Shown one piece after another: positions 16,901 through 25,076 of a stretch of DNA of 64,000 nucleotides (positions are counted from its first letter, which is position 1; each line of letters opens with the position of its first letter). The position numbers and the translations under genes are program-made. The notes below the pieces were generated by a model that was not told where the DNA came from, made no database searches, and saw only the letters and a program-made list of their open reading frames with translations. The stretch is taken from assembly GCF_009711225.1 (NCBI RefSeq), contig NZ_WMIE01000003.1, positions 62,001-126,000 of the forward strand, given 5' to 3'. The DNA is from Paracoccus aestuariivivens (lineage in GTDB: Bacteria; Pseudomonadota; Alphaproteobacteria; Rhodobacterales; Rhodobacteraceae).

Positions 16901-17889
16901 TTCCTGACATGATGCAGGCCGTCGAAATCACCGAGGCCGGCGCGCCCGAGGTGCTGAAATCTGTCGCACGCGCGGTACCGGTCGCTGGCCATGGTCAAAT
17001 CCTGATCCGCGTCGCATGGGCGGGCGTCAACCGGCCCGATGCATTGCAGCGTGCGGGTCTTTATGCGCCACCTGCAGGAGCGTCGGATCTGCCGGGACTG
17101 GAATGCTCGGGGACGGTTGTGGGCATCGGGATTGGGGTGAACCGCTGGAAAGTGGGCGATCAGGTCTGCGCACTTTTGCCCGGTGGCGGATATGCCGAAT
17201 ATGTGACTTGTCCGGCCGATCACGCGCTTCCCATCCCGAAGGGGGTAAGTTTGCGTGATGCTGCCGCATTGCCTGAAACCGCTTTCACCGTGTGGTCAAA
17301 CATCGTCACGCGCGGTCGCCTGAAGGCAGGTGAGCGTTTTCTGGTGCAAGGCGGCACGTCCGGCATCGGGACAATGGCCATCCAGATCGCGAATGCTTTG
17401 GGCGCCCGTGTCTGGGCGACCGCCGGATCGGATGACAAATGCGAAGCGATCAGGAAACTGGGCGCAACGCCGATCAACTACCGGACCGAGGATTTTGTTG
17501 CCGTCCTGCACAAGGCAGGTGGGGCAAATCTGCTTCTGGACATGGTTGGAGGCGACTATATCGCCCGAAACCTGCGGGCACTTGCCGATGACGGTCGCCT
17601 TGTGATGATCGCGTTTCTGGGAGGGGCCAAAGCGGATATCAATTTTGCCCAGATCATGATGCGGCGGCTTACGGTGACCGGATCGACGTTGCGGCCCCAA
17701 ACCGACGCGGCCAAGGCCAGTATCGCGCGGGATCTGTCCGCGCAGCTTTGGCCGCTGATCGAGGCCGGTGCGGTTCGCCCGATCATCGACAGCACCTATC
17801 CATTGGCCGATGCCGCCTTGGCGCATGAACGCATGGAAACCAGCAAACATATCGGCAAGATCATGTTGCAGGTCGCAGCCGAGTCTTGA
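16897..17889 (+). CDS. NAD(P)H:quinone oxidoreductase, zeta-crystallin type
   Basis: A 330-residue zinc-free medium-chain dehydrogenase of the quinone-reductase/PIG3 group. The N-terminal GroES-like domain (AVEITEAGAPEVLK, WAGVNRPDALQRAGLY, PGLECSG) is followed by a Rossmann domain with VQGGTSGIGTMAIQIA. It is translationally coupled to the coq9 gene through an ATGA overlap, with GAAAGGGG upstream. Reduction of quinones with NADPH is the usual annotation, and the link to a ubiquinone-synthesis gene is suggestive only. Confidence 0.9.
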   Translation: MIPDMMQAVEITEAGAPEVLKSVARAVPVAGHGQILIRVAWAGVNRPDALQRAGLYAPPAGASDLPGLECSGTVVGIGIGVNRWKVGDQVCALLPGGGYAEYVTCPADHALPIPKGVSLRDAAALPETAFTVWSNIVTRGRLKAGERFLVQGGTSGIGTMAIQIANALGARVWATAGSDDKCEAIRKLGATPINYRTEDFVAVLHKAGGANLLLDMVGGDYIARNLRALADDGRLVMIAFLGGAKADINFAQIMMRRLTVTGSTLRPQTDAAKASIARDLSAQLWPLIEAGAVRPIIDSTYPLADAALAHERMETSKHIGKIMLQVAAES

Positions 17890-17974
17890 TGCAGAAAGCC
17901 TGCGAGCCTTGTCAAGGGGTGCGAATCGGGAACCGGACCTGGCTGTTGACAGGCCGGAAACCGAAGCGCCGCGA

Positions 17975-18607
17975 TTAACGCGGCGCTTGCATCAGGAAGG
18001 TGCCTTGGCAATCGCGGCGGCTGTCATGCGCACATTGCCGTGGTTCAAGGTCTTTGGTCAGACAGATCCGAACCTCTTGCAAGGCGCGGGCGCGGCAGGT
18101 GACCGTTATGCCTTCGGGCTTCATGTCGGGGTTGGTTTCCAGAAACGCCTGTTCGATCACGCGTGAGGGTAAGGTCACATCGCGCGACAGCCGGTTCAGC
18201 ACCTCGGGCAGGTGGACCCGCTTGGTGGCTGTCCTGACCAGCGCAAAATAGTCATGCGCGGTCAGTCCCGAGCAACGGCCGTGTTTTTTCCATTGATACC
18301 AAGCCAGTCCGCTGGTTCCCATCACGTCGGCCATGTCGCGCGTCTCGCGTCTGGATGGGTCGCGGGCATTGGTCGCGCAATCCTCGGGCCAGCCTTTCTC
18401 GTGCTGGGGCCACAGGCCGTGGACGGTAAAGCCCAGCTTGCGACCGGGATCGCATTGTTCGGATCCCTCGGCGCTGCCTTCCTGCGCGCACCAACTGGGC
18501 GACCAACTGAGTGACAACACATAATAATCGAAGTCTCCGGCCCTATCACGGGCTTGGGCGGGCGTTGTCAGGCAGGTGGCAAGGATAAGGGCGATAAGCG
18601 TTTTCAT
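17975..18607 (-). CDS. ribonuclease T2 family protein
   Basis: A secreted or periplasmic endoribonuclease of 210 residues, with a clear signal peptide (about 1-19, ending TPAQA). The first active-site motif is FTVHGLWPQH with His63. The second reads WYQWKKHGRCSG with His109, but the usual glutamate two residues before the lysine pair is Gln105. Several cysteines suggest disulfides. It is convergent with the quinone reductase gene and divergent from trcR. Activity is likely but not certain given the Glu-to-Gln change. Confidence 0.9.
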   Translation of the reverse strand: MKTLIALILATCLTTPAQARDRAGDFDYYVLSLSWSPSWCAQEGSAEGSEQCDPGRKLGFTVHGLWPQHEKGWPEDCATNARDPSRRETRDMADVMGTSGLAWYQWKKHGRCSGLTAHDYFALVRTATKRVHLPEVLNRLSRDVTLPSRVIEQAFLETNPDMKPEGITVTCRARALQEVRICLTKDLEPRQCAHDSRRDCQGTFLMQAPR

Positions 18608-18769
18608 GGCGCAAGCCTAGCTGCGCAGGCCATCCCGCGCCACGAAATTCAGGCTTTATTCCGCGTCCATGAAGCCTTATATAACCTGTCAATCCCTCCC
18701 CTGAAAATGGAATGGCACCCGCCAAAAGCCGTTTTCCCGGCCGAAGAAGATATTGTTAAGGAGAACGTC

Positions 18770-19519
18770 ATGAATAAGCCGCTGATGGCCAAGGCCACCG
18801 CCGTCTGGCTGGTCGACAACACGACGCTAAGCTTCAAGCAGATCGGCGACTTCTGTGGCATGCACGAACTCGAGGTTCAGGGCATTGCCGATGGCGACGT
18901 GGCGGTTGGCGTGAAGGGCTTCGATCCGATTGCCTCGAACCAGCTTGATCAGATCGAGATCGAGAAGGGTCAGAAAGATCCGCGCTACAAGCTGAAGCTC
19001 AAGCACAATCCTGCCGCCGAGGGTGAGGAAAAACGTCGCGGCCCGCGTTACACGCCACTGTCCAAACGTCAGGACCGTCCCGCCGCGATCCTGTGGCTGG
19101 TGAAGTTCCATCCCGAGCTGGCCGATGCGCAGATCTCGAAGCTGGTCGGTACGACCAAGCCGACGATCGCGTCGATCCGTGACCGGACGCATTGGAACAT
19201 CCAGAACATCCAGCCGATCGATCCGGTTGCCTTGGGGCTGTGCCGTCAGACCGAGTTGGACTCGGCCGTTCAGAAAGCCGCCAAGCGCAAAGCTGCCGAA
19301 GGTGGTGCGATGACCGATGACGAGCGTCGCAAGCTGTTGTCGACCGAAACCTCGCTGGCGATGTCCGACGAGCCGCGCGTGCCGGATTCGATGGCCGGAC
19401 TCGAGAACTTCACCTTGTCGCGCGATGACGACAAACCGGCGAAGGAAGAGAAGCTGGATGCCGAAAGCTTCTTCAACCTGCCGGCCTCGGATGAAGACGA
19501 CGAAGAAGAAGATAACTGA
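18770..19519 (+). CDS. trcR: DUF1013 family protein, TrcR-like cell-cycle transcription regulator
   Basis: A 249-residue member of DUF1013, conserved in alphaproteobacteria. As I recall, the Caulobacter member is called TrcR and associates with RNA polymerase to influence cell-cycle transcription. Features are an N-terminal helix-turn-helix-like region (VWLVDNTTLSFKQIGDFCGM) and a basic middle (EEKRRGPRYTPLSKRQDRP). A second HTH-like segment (ISKLVGTTKPTIASIRDRTHW) and a very acidic C-terminus follow. The ATG at 18770 has AAGGAGAACGTC upstream. A TATATAAC -10-like site lies at about 18678. Monocistronic with a terminator. Confidence 0.85.
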   Translation: MNKPLMAKATAVWLVDNTTLSFKQIGDFCGMHELEVQGIADGDVAVGVKGFDPIASNQLDQIEIEKGQKDPRYKLKLKHNPAAEGEEKRRGPRYTPLSKRQDRPAAILWLVKFHPELADAQISKLVGTTKPTIASIRDRTHWNIQNIQPIDPVALGLCRQTELDSAVQKAAKRKAAEGGAMTDDERRKLLSTETSLAMSDEPRVPDSMAGLENFTLSRDDDKPAKEEKLDAESFFNLPASDEDDEEEDN

Positions 19520-19527
19520 TTAGTTTA

Positions 19528-19554
19528 AAACCCCGGGGCGCTGCTCCGGGGTTT
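19528..19554 (+). terminator. intrinsic terminator after trcR
   Basis: AAACCCCGG (19528-19536) pairs with CCGGGGTTT (19546-19554) around a nine-base loop. The downstream T run is short, since most of it is in the stem. Confidence 0.7.
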
Positions 19555-19568
19555 CGCGTTCTGCATGA

Positions 19569-21041
19569 TCAAACCGACAGGCAGATATATTTCAGCTCAA
19601 GATAATCCTCGATCCCGTGGCGCGAGCCTTCGCGACCAAGCCCTGATTGCTTGACGCCACCGAACGGCGCGACCTCGGTCGAGATGATCCCCGTATTCAC
19701 CCCGACAATGCCGTATTCAAGCGCTTCCTGAACGCGTGTGATGCGGCCGATATCGCGGGCATAGAAATATGAGGCGAGGCCGAAGATGGTGGCATTGGCG
19801 TAAGCGATTGCCTCGTCCTCGGTGTCGAACTTGAACAGGGGGGCGAGGGGGCCGAAAGTTTCCTCGTTCGCGACTTTCATCGTCTGGGTGATACCAGTCA
19901 CGACGGTTGGCTCGAAGAACAGTCCCTCGATCGGCTTGCCGCCGGTCACGACCTGCGCGCCGTTATCGACCGCGTCACGGATATGGTCCTGTACCTTCTC
20001 GACGGCCTTTTCGTTGATCAGGGGACCGGTGGTCACGCCTTCGGTCAGGCCGTCGCCGACTTTCAGCTTCTCGACGGCCTTGGCCAGTTTGTCGGCAAAG
20101 GCATCGTAGACCCGAGCCTGCACATAGATACGGTTCGCGCAGACGCATGTCTGGCCGTTATTGCGGAATTTCGAGGCCATCGCGCCTTCGACCGCCGCAT
20201 CCAGATCGGCATCGTCAAAGACGATGAAGGGCGCGTTTCCGCCCAGTTCCATCGAGCATTTCAGCACCTGATCCGCCGCCTGACGCAAAAGGATACGTCC
20301 CGTATTGGTCGAGCCGGTGAAAGTGAGCTTACGGATCAGCGGATTTTCACAGAATTCCTTGCCAATATCCGAGGCCTTGGTCGAGGGCACGATATTGAAC
20401 AGGCCCTTGGGCAGTCCTGCGCGTTCGCCCAGCACCGCCATCGCAAGTGCCGACAGCGGGGTTTCCGAGGCAGGACGGCCGACAAAGCCGCAGCCTGCCG
20501 CGATGGCGGGGGCGCATTTGCGGGCGATCATAGCATTCGGGAAATTCCACGGCGTGATCGAGCCGACGACCCCGATCGGCTGGCGGATCACGGTCAGGCG
20601 CTTGTCGGGCATATGGCCGGGAATGGTTTCGCCGTAAATGCGTTTGGCCTCCTCGCCGAACCATTCGACGAAACTGGCGCCATATGCGATCTCGCCTTTG
20701 GCCTCGGGCAGGGGCTTGCCCATTTCGGCAGTCAGGATCTTGCCCAGATCATCCTGGTTTTCCATCATCAGGTCGTACCATTTGCGCATGACCTGTGCCC
20801 GGTCCTTGGCGGTGCGGGCTGCCCATAGCTTCATCGCCTGGTCGGCGGCCTTGATCGCGCGAGCGACCTCGGTGCGGCCCAGATCGGCCACATGTGCGAT
20901 CACATCGCCGCGCGCCGGATTGGTTACCGCAAAGGTCGCGCCATCATCTGCGCCAACCCATTCGCCTGCCACATAGGCGCGGGTTTCGAACAGCGAGGGG
21001 TCTTTCAGGATCATCTTCAGATCGGTCACATGCTTGTTCAT
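19569..21041 (-). CDS. gabD: succinate-semialdehyde dehydrogenase-like aldehyde dehydrogenase
   Basis: A 490-residue NAD(P)+-dependent aldehyde dehydrogenase closest by motif to GabD, which oxidises succinate semialdehyde in GABA breakdown. The catalytic Cys299 lies in NNGQTCVCANR and Glu265 in MELGGNAPF. The usual lysine of the VxKPA cofactor-binding segment (VLKPAS in E. coli GabD) is Arg189 here (FVGRPASETP). The ATG at 21041 has GAGGAATTCGG upstream. No gabT is adjacent. Substrate assignment is by overall resemblance. Confidence 0.88.
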   Translation of the reverse strand: MNKHVTDLKMILKDPSLFETRAYVAGEWVGADDGATFAVTNPARGDVIAHVADLGRTEVARAIKAADQAMKLWAARTAKDRAQVMRKWYDLMMENQDDLGKILTAEMGKPLPEAKGEIAYGASFVEWFGEEAKRIYGETIPGHMPDKRLTVIRQPIGVVGSITPWNFPNAMIARKCAPAIAAGCGFVGRPASETPLSALAMAVLGERAGLPKGLFNIVPSTKASDIGKEFCENPLIRKLTFTGSTNTGRILLRQAADQVLKCSMELGGNAPFIVFDDADLDAAVEGAMASKFRNNGQTCVCANRIYVQARVYDAFADKLAKAVEKLKVGDGLTEGVTTGPLINEKAVEKVQDHIRDAVDNGAQVVTGGKPIEGLFFEPTVVTGITQTMKVANEETFGPLAPLFKFDTEDEAIAYANATIFGLASYFYARDIGRITRVQEALEYGIVGVNTGIISTEVAPFGGVKQSGLGREGSRHGIEDYLELKYICLSV

Positions 21042-21180
21042 CCGAATTCCTCGTTGGCAGGCCCGTAGGTTAACAGGCTTGCGCTTTCGGGGCCGTCGCG
21101 CAAGCCGGAAGTCAAGAACCTGTGATTGCTGAAATAGTTTTGAACTTGTGCGCTTTTCGCACGTTTTGTCGTATCGTCAG

Positions 21181-21243
21181 GTTTTTCCCTCTTGGCGTGT
21201 ATTACTTGGGGACGACGGATCTCTCTCCCGTCGTCCCTTTCTT
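21181..21243 (+). ncRNA. possible small RNA with its own terminator
   Basis: A strong plus-strand terminator (GGGACGACGG at 21209-21218 with CCGTCGTCCC at 21228-21237, then TTTCTTT) has no plus-strand gene before it. About 30 bases upstream, TTGTGC (21146-21151) and TCGTAT (21169-21174) are 17 bases apart and could be a weak promoter. The hairpin loop is C/T-rich (ATCTCTCTC). A short untranslated RNA is the simplest reading, but the promoter is poor and no homologue is recognised. Confidence 0.3.
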
Positions 21244-22223
21244 TATGCGCTCCAGCGGGGTTGCAGGTCTCCGGATCTGGATGTGGCGGAGTAGACCCCC
21301 CGAGCAATGGCCCGCGCCAGTACCGAGGCCGCGGCATGTCCCAGTTGGAACGGAGTCGACAAAGGGTCCGGCATGGGCTTCGTGCCGGTCGAGACCGCGA
21401 AAACCAGATCCCCGTCATGGGGTGTGTGGCTGGGCACAATGGCGCGGGCCATGCCGTCTTGGGCGGCTGTGGCCAGCCGTGTCAGCGCAGCCTTGTCCAT
21501 GACGGCGTCGGTGGCGACGATGGCGATGGTCGTGGCCTCGCCCAGACGTTTTGTCATCCGTGGCTCAAGGGTGCCGTCAAAGGGTCCGTCCAGCCCCAGT
21601 CCACCGAACTCGCGGTCGAGCTCCCACGGGGCGGCCCAGAACTGACGGGTATCGCCAAGCGTCACCGAGCCAAGCGCGTTGACGGCAACGATAGCTCCCA
21701 CCGTCAGGCCATTGTCCAGAACGGCCGAGGCCGAACCAAGGCCGCCTTTCCATTGATGGGTCAGCGCACCGGTACCAGCGCCCTCGCTTCCTAAGGCGAA
21801 ATCGGTGCGGGCCGCATCAAGTGCTGCACGACCAAGCGCGGGATAAGGGTTCTGCGCCCAATTCTTGTCGCCTCCGTTCAGCAGGTCGAAGATGATGGCG
21901 CCCGGCACGATCGGAACGCGAACGGGGCCGATCTCGAAGCCCCGACCCATATGGCGCAGCCCTTCGGAGACGCCGTCGCAGGCGGCCAGTCCAAAGGTTG
22001 AGCCGCCGGAAAGGACCAGCGCATCCACGCACTGTACCATCTTGTCTGGGGCCAGAAGCTCGGTCTCGCGCGTGCCGGGTGCGCCGCCCATGACATTGAC
22101 CCCGCATGCCATAGGCGCATCAGCGATCAGCACGGTTACACCCGAGCGCAGGTCGTCATCGCGCGCATTGCCAATCCGCAGGCCAGAGACATCGGTGATC
22201 AGATTGCGTGGACCTGCGCGCAT
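21243..22223 (-). CDS. P1-family (DmpA/NylC-like, S58) peptidase
   Basis: A 326-residue N-terminal-nucleophile hydrolase of the family containing D-aminopeptidase DmpA and nylon oligomer hydrolase NylC, whose precursors cleave themselves to free a nucleophile. Family segments are NLITDVSGLRIGNA, LSGGSTFGLAACDGV, NWAQNPYPALGRAA and SHTPHDGDLVFAVSTG. The predicted cleavage site is Ala230-Thr231 in GEATTIAIVATDA, where relatives usually have Asn before Thr. The substrate is unknown. It is divergent from msrA, and its 3' end abuts the terminator of the possible small RNA. Confidence 0.88.
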   Translation of the reverse strand: MRAGPRNLITDVSGLRIGNARDDDLRSGVTVLIADAPMACGVNVMGGAPGTRETELLAPDKMVQCVDALVLSGGSTFGLAACDGVSEGLRHMGRGFEIGPVRVPIVPGAIIFDLLNGGDKNWAQNPYPALGRAALDAARTDFALGSEGAGTGALTHQWKGGLGSASAVLDNGLTVGAIVAVNALGSVTLGDTRQFWAAPWELDREFGGLGLDGPFDGTLEPRMTKRLGEATTIAIVATDAVMDKAALTRLATAAQDGMARAIVPSHTPHDGDLVFAVSTGTKPMPDPLSTPFQLGHAAASVLARAIARGVYSATSRSGDLQPRWSA

Positions 22224-22338
22224 GAGAGAGCCTTTTTGCTGTTATGGCCCCTGATCCGAACCCGAGCGGGGCCTGTGACGTTGCACGAAGGTATTGCCGC
22301 GCTTAAATCCACGGCAAGTCTTTTGAAAGGATGCGCTA

Positions 22339-22923
22339 ATGACCGCTCTCCTCCACCGTATTTACGGGCGTCCGCTGGATGCACCGGTTCCCGCAGGTTT
22401 CGATCAGGCCATTTTCGGAATGGGCTGCTATTGGGGCGTCGAACGCTTGTTCTGGCAGCTTGACGGAGTCTGGTTGACCGAGGTCGGCTTTGCTGGCGGA
22501 ACCGTGGAAAACCCGACCTACAAGCAGGTCTGCGAAGGCAATACCGCCCATGCCGAGGTTGTCCGCCTGATCTATGACAGTTCGCGCATCAGCTACGAGC
22601 GCTTGTTGCAGGTGTTCTGGGAAAACCATAACCCGACCCAAGGCAACCGTCAGGGCAATGACATCGGTTCGCAGTATCGCTCGCTGATCATGTATTACAC
22701 CGACAGCCAGAAAACGTCGGCCGAACTCAGCAAGGCAGATTATGGTAACCGGCTCGCGGTGGAAGGTTTCCGCGCGATCACCACCCAGATCGAACCGGCC
22801 GGACCGTTCTATCTGGCCGAGGAAGATCACCAGCAATATCTGGACCGTTATCCTGACGGCTATTGCGGGCTGCGCGGCACGGGCGTACAGGCCCCTTTGA
22901 CTGATATTCCCGAGGAAATCTAA
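22339..22923 (+). CDS. msrA: peptide-methionine (S)-S-oxide reductase
   Basis: Repairs oxidised methionine in proteins using thioredoxin. The 194-residue protein carries the catalytic Cys30 in FGMGCYWGVE (GCFWG in most family members). It also has the conserved YKQVCEGNTAHAEVV, FWENHNPTQGNRQGNDIGSQYRS, and a C-terminal YCGLRGTG with a likely resolving cysteine. The ATG at 22339 has GAAAGGATG upstream. The stop codon overlaps the prmA start by one base (TAATG), so the two are coupled. Confidence 0.96.
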   Translation: MTALLHRIYGRPLDAPVPAGFDQAIFGMGCYWGVERLFWQLDGVWLTEVGFAGGTVENPTYKQVCEGNTAHAEVVRLIYDSSRISYERLLQVFWENHNPTQGNRQGNDIGSQYRSLIMYYTDSQKTSAELSKADYGNRLAVEGFRAITTQIEPAGPFYLAEEDHQQYLDRYPDGYCGLRGTGVQAPLTDIPEEI

Positions 22924-23792
22924 TGCCCACATGGACCGCGCTGACCCAGACCGCCGGCCGCGAGGCCGCCGAGGCCTTGGCTGAAATGGGTGAAGATCTG
23001 ACCCCTGAACCCGTTGGCAGCGGCGTTTTCGAAATCGAGGACGGCAGCGACCGCTGGGAAGTGGGGCTGTATTTCACCGAAGCTCCCGACGAGATAGCGT
23101 TGACGTTGATGGCTGCGGCTTTTGGCGCGGATCCCTTCATCATTTCGGAATTGCCCGAGGTGGATTGGGTCGCGCATGTCAAACGCGAATTATCTCCGGT
23201 CGAGGCGGGGCGGTTCTTCGTCCATGGCAGCCACGATGCCGACAAAGTCCCCGCCGGGTCCGAGGCGTTGCTGATCGAGGCCGCGATGGCCTTTGGCACC
23301 GGCCATCACAGCACGACCAAAGGTTGCCTGCTGGCGCTGGATCGCCTGATCGAGTCTGGTGCCACGCCCGAGCGTATTGTCGATATCGGATGCGGCACGG
23401 CGGTTCTGGCAATGGCTGCCGCGCGGGTTTTTCCGGTCGTGGTTCTGGCGGGGGATATCGACCCTCTGGCAGTCGATGTTGCCAAGGCGAATGTCATTGC
23501 GAACGGGCTGGATGGCCGCGTCGAATGTGTCGAAGCCGTCGGTTTCGACCAACCTCTGATCGAAGGCGCTGCGCCATTCGATCTGGTTTTCGCCAATATC
23601 CTGAAGCAGCCGTTGATCGATCTGGTGCCGGATATGGCCCGCTATATCGCTCGGGGCGGCAAGGCGATCCTGTCGGGCATTCTGACCACCCAAGCCGATG
23701 AGGTGACTGCGGCCTATAAGGCCGGAGGGCTGGAGCTGGACCGTCGCGACGATTACGGCGAGTGGTCCACGCTGGTCGTGACCCGTATCTGA
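22923..23792 (+). CDS. prmA: ribosomal protein L11 methyltransferase
   Basis: A SAM-dependent methyltransferase of 289 residues that methylates ribosomal protein L11. The SAM-binding motif is VDIGCGTAVLAMAAAR, preceded by the signature AFGTGHHSTT and followed by DIDPLAVDVAKAN and FDLVFANILKQPL (the NxxxxP-type motif IV). The N-terminal L11-recognition domain (about 1-95) is present. The start overlaps the msrA stop, with GAGGAAAT just before. An intrinsic terminator follows. Confidence 0.95.
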   Translation: MPTWTALTQTAGREAAEALAEMGEDLTPEPVGSGVFEIEDGSDRWEVGLYFTEAPDEIALTLMAAAFGADPFIISELPEVDWVAHVKRELSPVEAGRFFVHGSHDADKVPAGSEALLIEAAMAFGTGHHSTTKGCLLALDRLIESGATPERIVDIGCGTAVLAMAAARVFPVVVLAGDIDPLAVDVAKANVIANGLDGRVECVEAVGFDQPLIEGAAPFDLVFANILKQPLIDLVPDMARYIARGGKAILSGILTTQADEVTAAYKAGGLELDRRDDYGEWSTLVVTRI

Positions 23793-23796
23793 CCGA

Positions 23797-23822
23797 AAAC
23801 CCGCCTAGATGGCGGGTTTTTT
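23797..23822 (+). terminator. intrinsic terminator after prmA
   Basis: AAACCCGCC (23797-23805) pairs with GGCGGGTTT (23811-23819) around TAGAT, and the T run extends to 23822. Confidence 0.88.
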
Positions 23823-23846
23823 CGATTTGCCCGATCATTGGACATG

Positions 23847-23880
23847 AAAAAGGCCCCTTGGGGAGTTTCCCCTGGGGCCG
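23847..23880 (-). terminator. intrinsic terminator of the DUF1127 gene
   Basis: On the minus strand, GGCCCC-A-GGGG pairs with CCCC-AA-GGGGCC around AAACT and is followed by five T residues. It lies tail to tail with the prmA terminator. Confidence 0.85.
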
Positions 23881-23906
23881 TTCTCGTTATAGCAGCAACG
23901 CTTCGA

Positions 23907-24104
23907 TTAGCGAGCGTGCGCAACCCGTTCGATATCACCGCGGGTCAGACCGATATCGTCCAATTCGCGGTCGGAAAGGCGGCTCAGCGCGTTTTTCGTA
24001 ACGCGTGCATCATTCCAGGCAGCCACTGCCGCCAGAAGTTTCGAGCCAATACCGAAAGAGCGCGTCCCGCCATGGACGCGGTTCGTGTCAATCGCCGACA
24101 TCAT
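23907..24104 (-). CDS. DUF1127 (YjiS-like) small protein
   Basis: A 65-residue basic protein with the DUF1127 signature near the C-terminus (ALSRLSDRELDDIGLTRGDIERVA). Short DUF1127 proteins are frequent in alphaproteobacteria, and in some species have been linked to RNA turnover and stress or phosphate responses. That link is not provable here. The start is ATGATG at 24104, with AGGTGA upstream. Its upstream region holds a TATATG -10-like element at 24161-24156 (minus strand) and a 14-bp inverted repeat further up. It has its own terminator. Confidence 0.85.
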   Translation of the reverse strand: MMSAIDTNRVHGGTRSFGIGSKLLAAVAAWNDARVTKNALSRLSDRELDDIGLTRGDIERVAHAR

Positions 24105-24276
24105 TTCACCTGTGTTTGAAGTTGCCCTAAATCCGGGCGTTTATCTGATGAGAAGCATATAGGCTGGGCAAAGTTAAAATTCCACGAACACCGCGGCATT
24201 TCCGCTATGCGTCGAATGCATAAGGCGCAGATTTCATTTGTTTTTTGAGTGGAAGGGCCAGAATTGGCTTTCTCGC

Positions 24277-24320
24277 GCAATTAATCTGCGGGATTCGCTA
24301 AGGTTACGCAGATTAATTGC
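24277..24320. repeat. 14-bp perfect inverted repeat
   Basis: GCAATTAATCTGCG (24277-24290) is repeated in inverse as CGCAGATTAATTGC (24307-24320), with a 16-base spacer. It lies just past the 3' end of rsmE and about 170 bases upstream of the DUF1127 start. The arms are AT-rich compared with the surroundings, and no T run follows either way. It could be an operator for a dimeric regulator or an RNA stem at the end of rsmE. Confidence 0.7.
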
Positions 24321-24340
24321 ACAAAATTCTCAGTATCGGC

Positions 24341-25060
24341 TTAGCGCCAATCACCCAATTCCGATTGCCACAACGCGAGTGCAGCCACGGCGGCGGTGTC
24401 GGCACGCAGGATACGGGGGCCAAGTGATATGCGCGTGACACAATGCATCGCGCAAAGCCGCTTTCGTTCTGATTCGGAGAACCCGCCCTCGGGGCCAATC
24501 AGGATCGCCCATGGCCCCTTTTCCAAGCCCGCAAGGGTTTCTGCCGCACCGACCAGCGCCTCATCGGCCCATAAGATCCGGCGCGTGACGTCCCAACCGT
24601 CCAGAACGCGCGGCAATGGGACAAGATCCGTGACCTCGGGAACGAAAGTGCCGCCGCATTGCTCGGCGGCTTCGACGGCATGGGCTTGCAGCCGGTCCTG
24701 CCGGATACGTTCGGAATTGGTGAAGTCGGTCTGAACTGGCAAGATGCGGGCCGCGCCCAACTCGGCGGCTTTCTCGACGATGAAATCGGTGCGGGCCTTC
24801 TTGATTGGAGCGAACATCAGCCACAGGTCGGGCGGGTCCATCTGCGGCGCCGACTGCCTTTGCGGCACGACCTCGCCATTGCGTTTTGCCAGACGCTCGA
24901 TCCGTGCCAGCCATTCGCCATCCTGCCCATTGAACAGCAGGATTTCGTCACCCGGTCCCTGCCGCATGACCGAGGAAAGATAATGGGCCTGATCGGTATT
25001 CAGCGCGATGCCTTGTCCGAGTGCCAGCGGGTGATCTATGAACAGCCTGATTTTCGCCAT
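24341..25060 (-). CDS. rsmE: 16S rRNA (uracil1498-N3)-methyltransferase
   Basis: A SPOUT-class methyltransferase of 239 residues that modifies U1498 of 16S rRNA. Features are the N-terminal PUA-like part (HYLSSVMRQGPGDEILLFNGQDGEW) and KKARTDFIVEKAAELG. The C-terminal knot has LIGPEGGFSESE and RISLGPRILRADTAAVAAL, which binds SAM. The ATG at 25060 faces the ubiA start 16 bases away, so their promoters overlap the coding ends. Confidence 0.95.
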   Translation of the reverse strand: MAKIRLFIDHPLALGQGIALNTDQAHYLSSVMRQGPGDEILLFNGQDGEWLARIERLAKRNGEVVPQRQSAPQMDPPDLWLMFAPIKKARTDFIVEKAAELGAARILPVQTDFTNSERIRQDRLQAHAVEAAEQCGGTFVPEVTDLVPLPRVLDGWDVTRRILWADEALVGAAETLAGLEKGPWAILIGPEGGFSESERKRLCAMHCVTRISLGPRILRADTAAVAALALWQSELGDWR

Positions 25061-25076
25061 GATGGGGCGCAGACTA

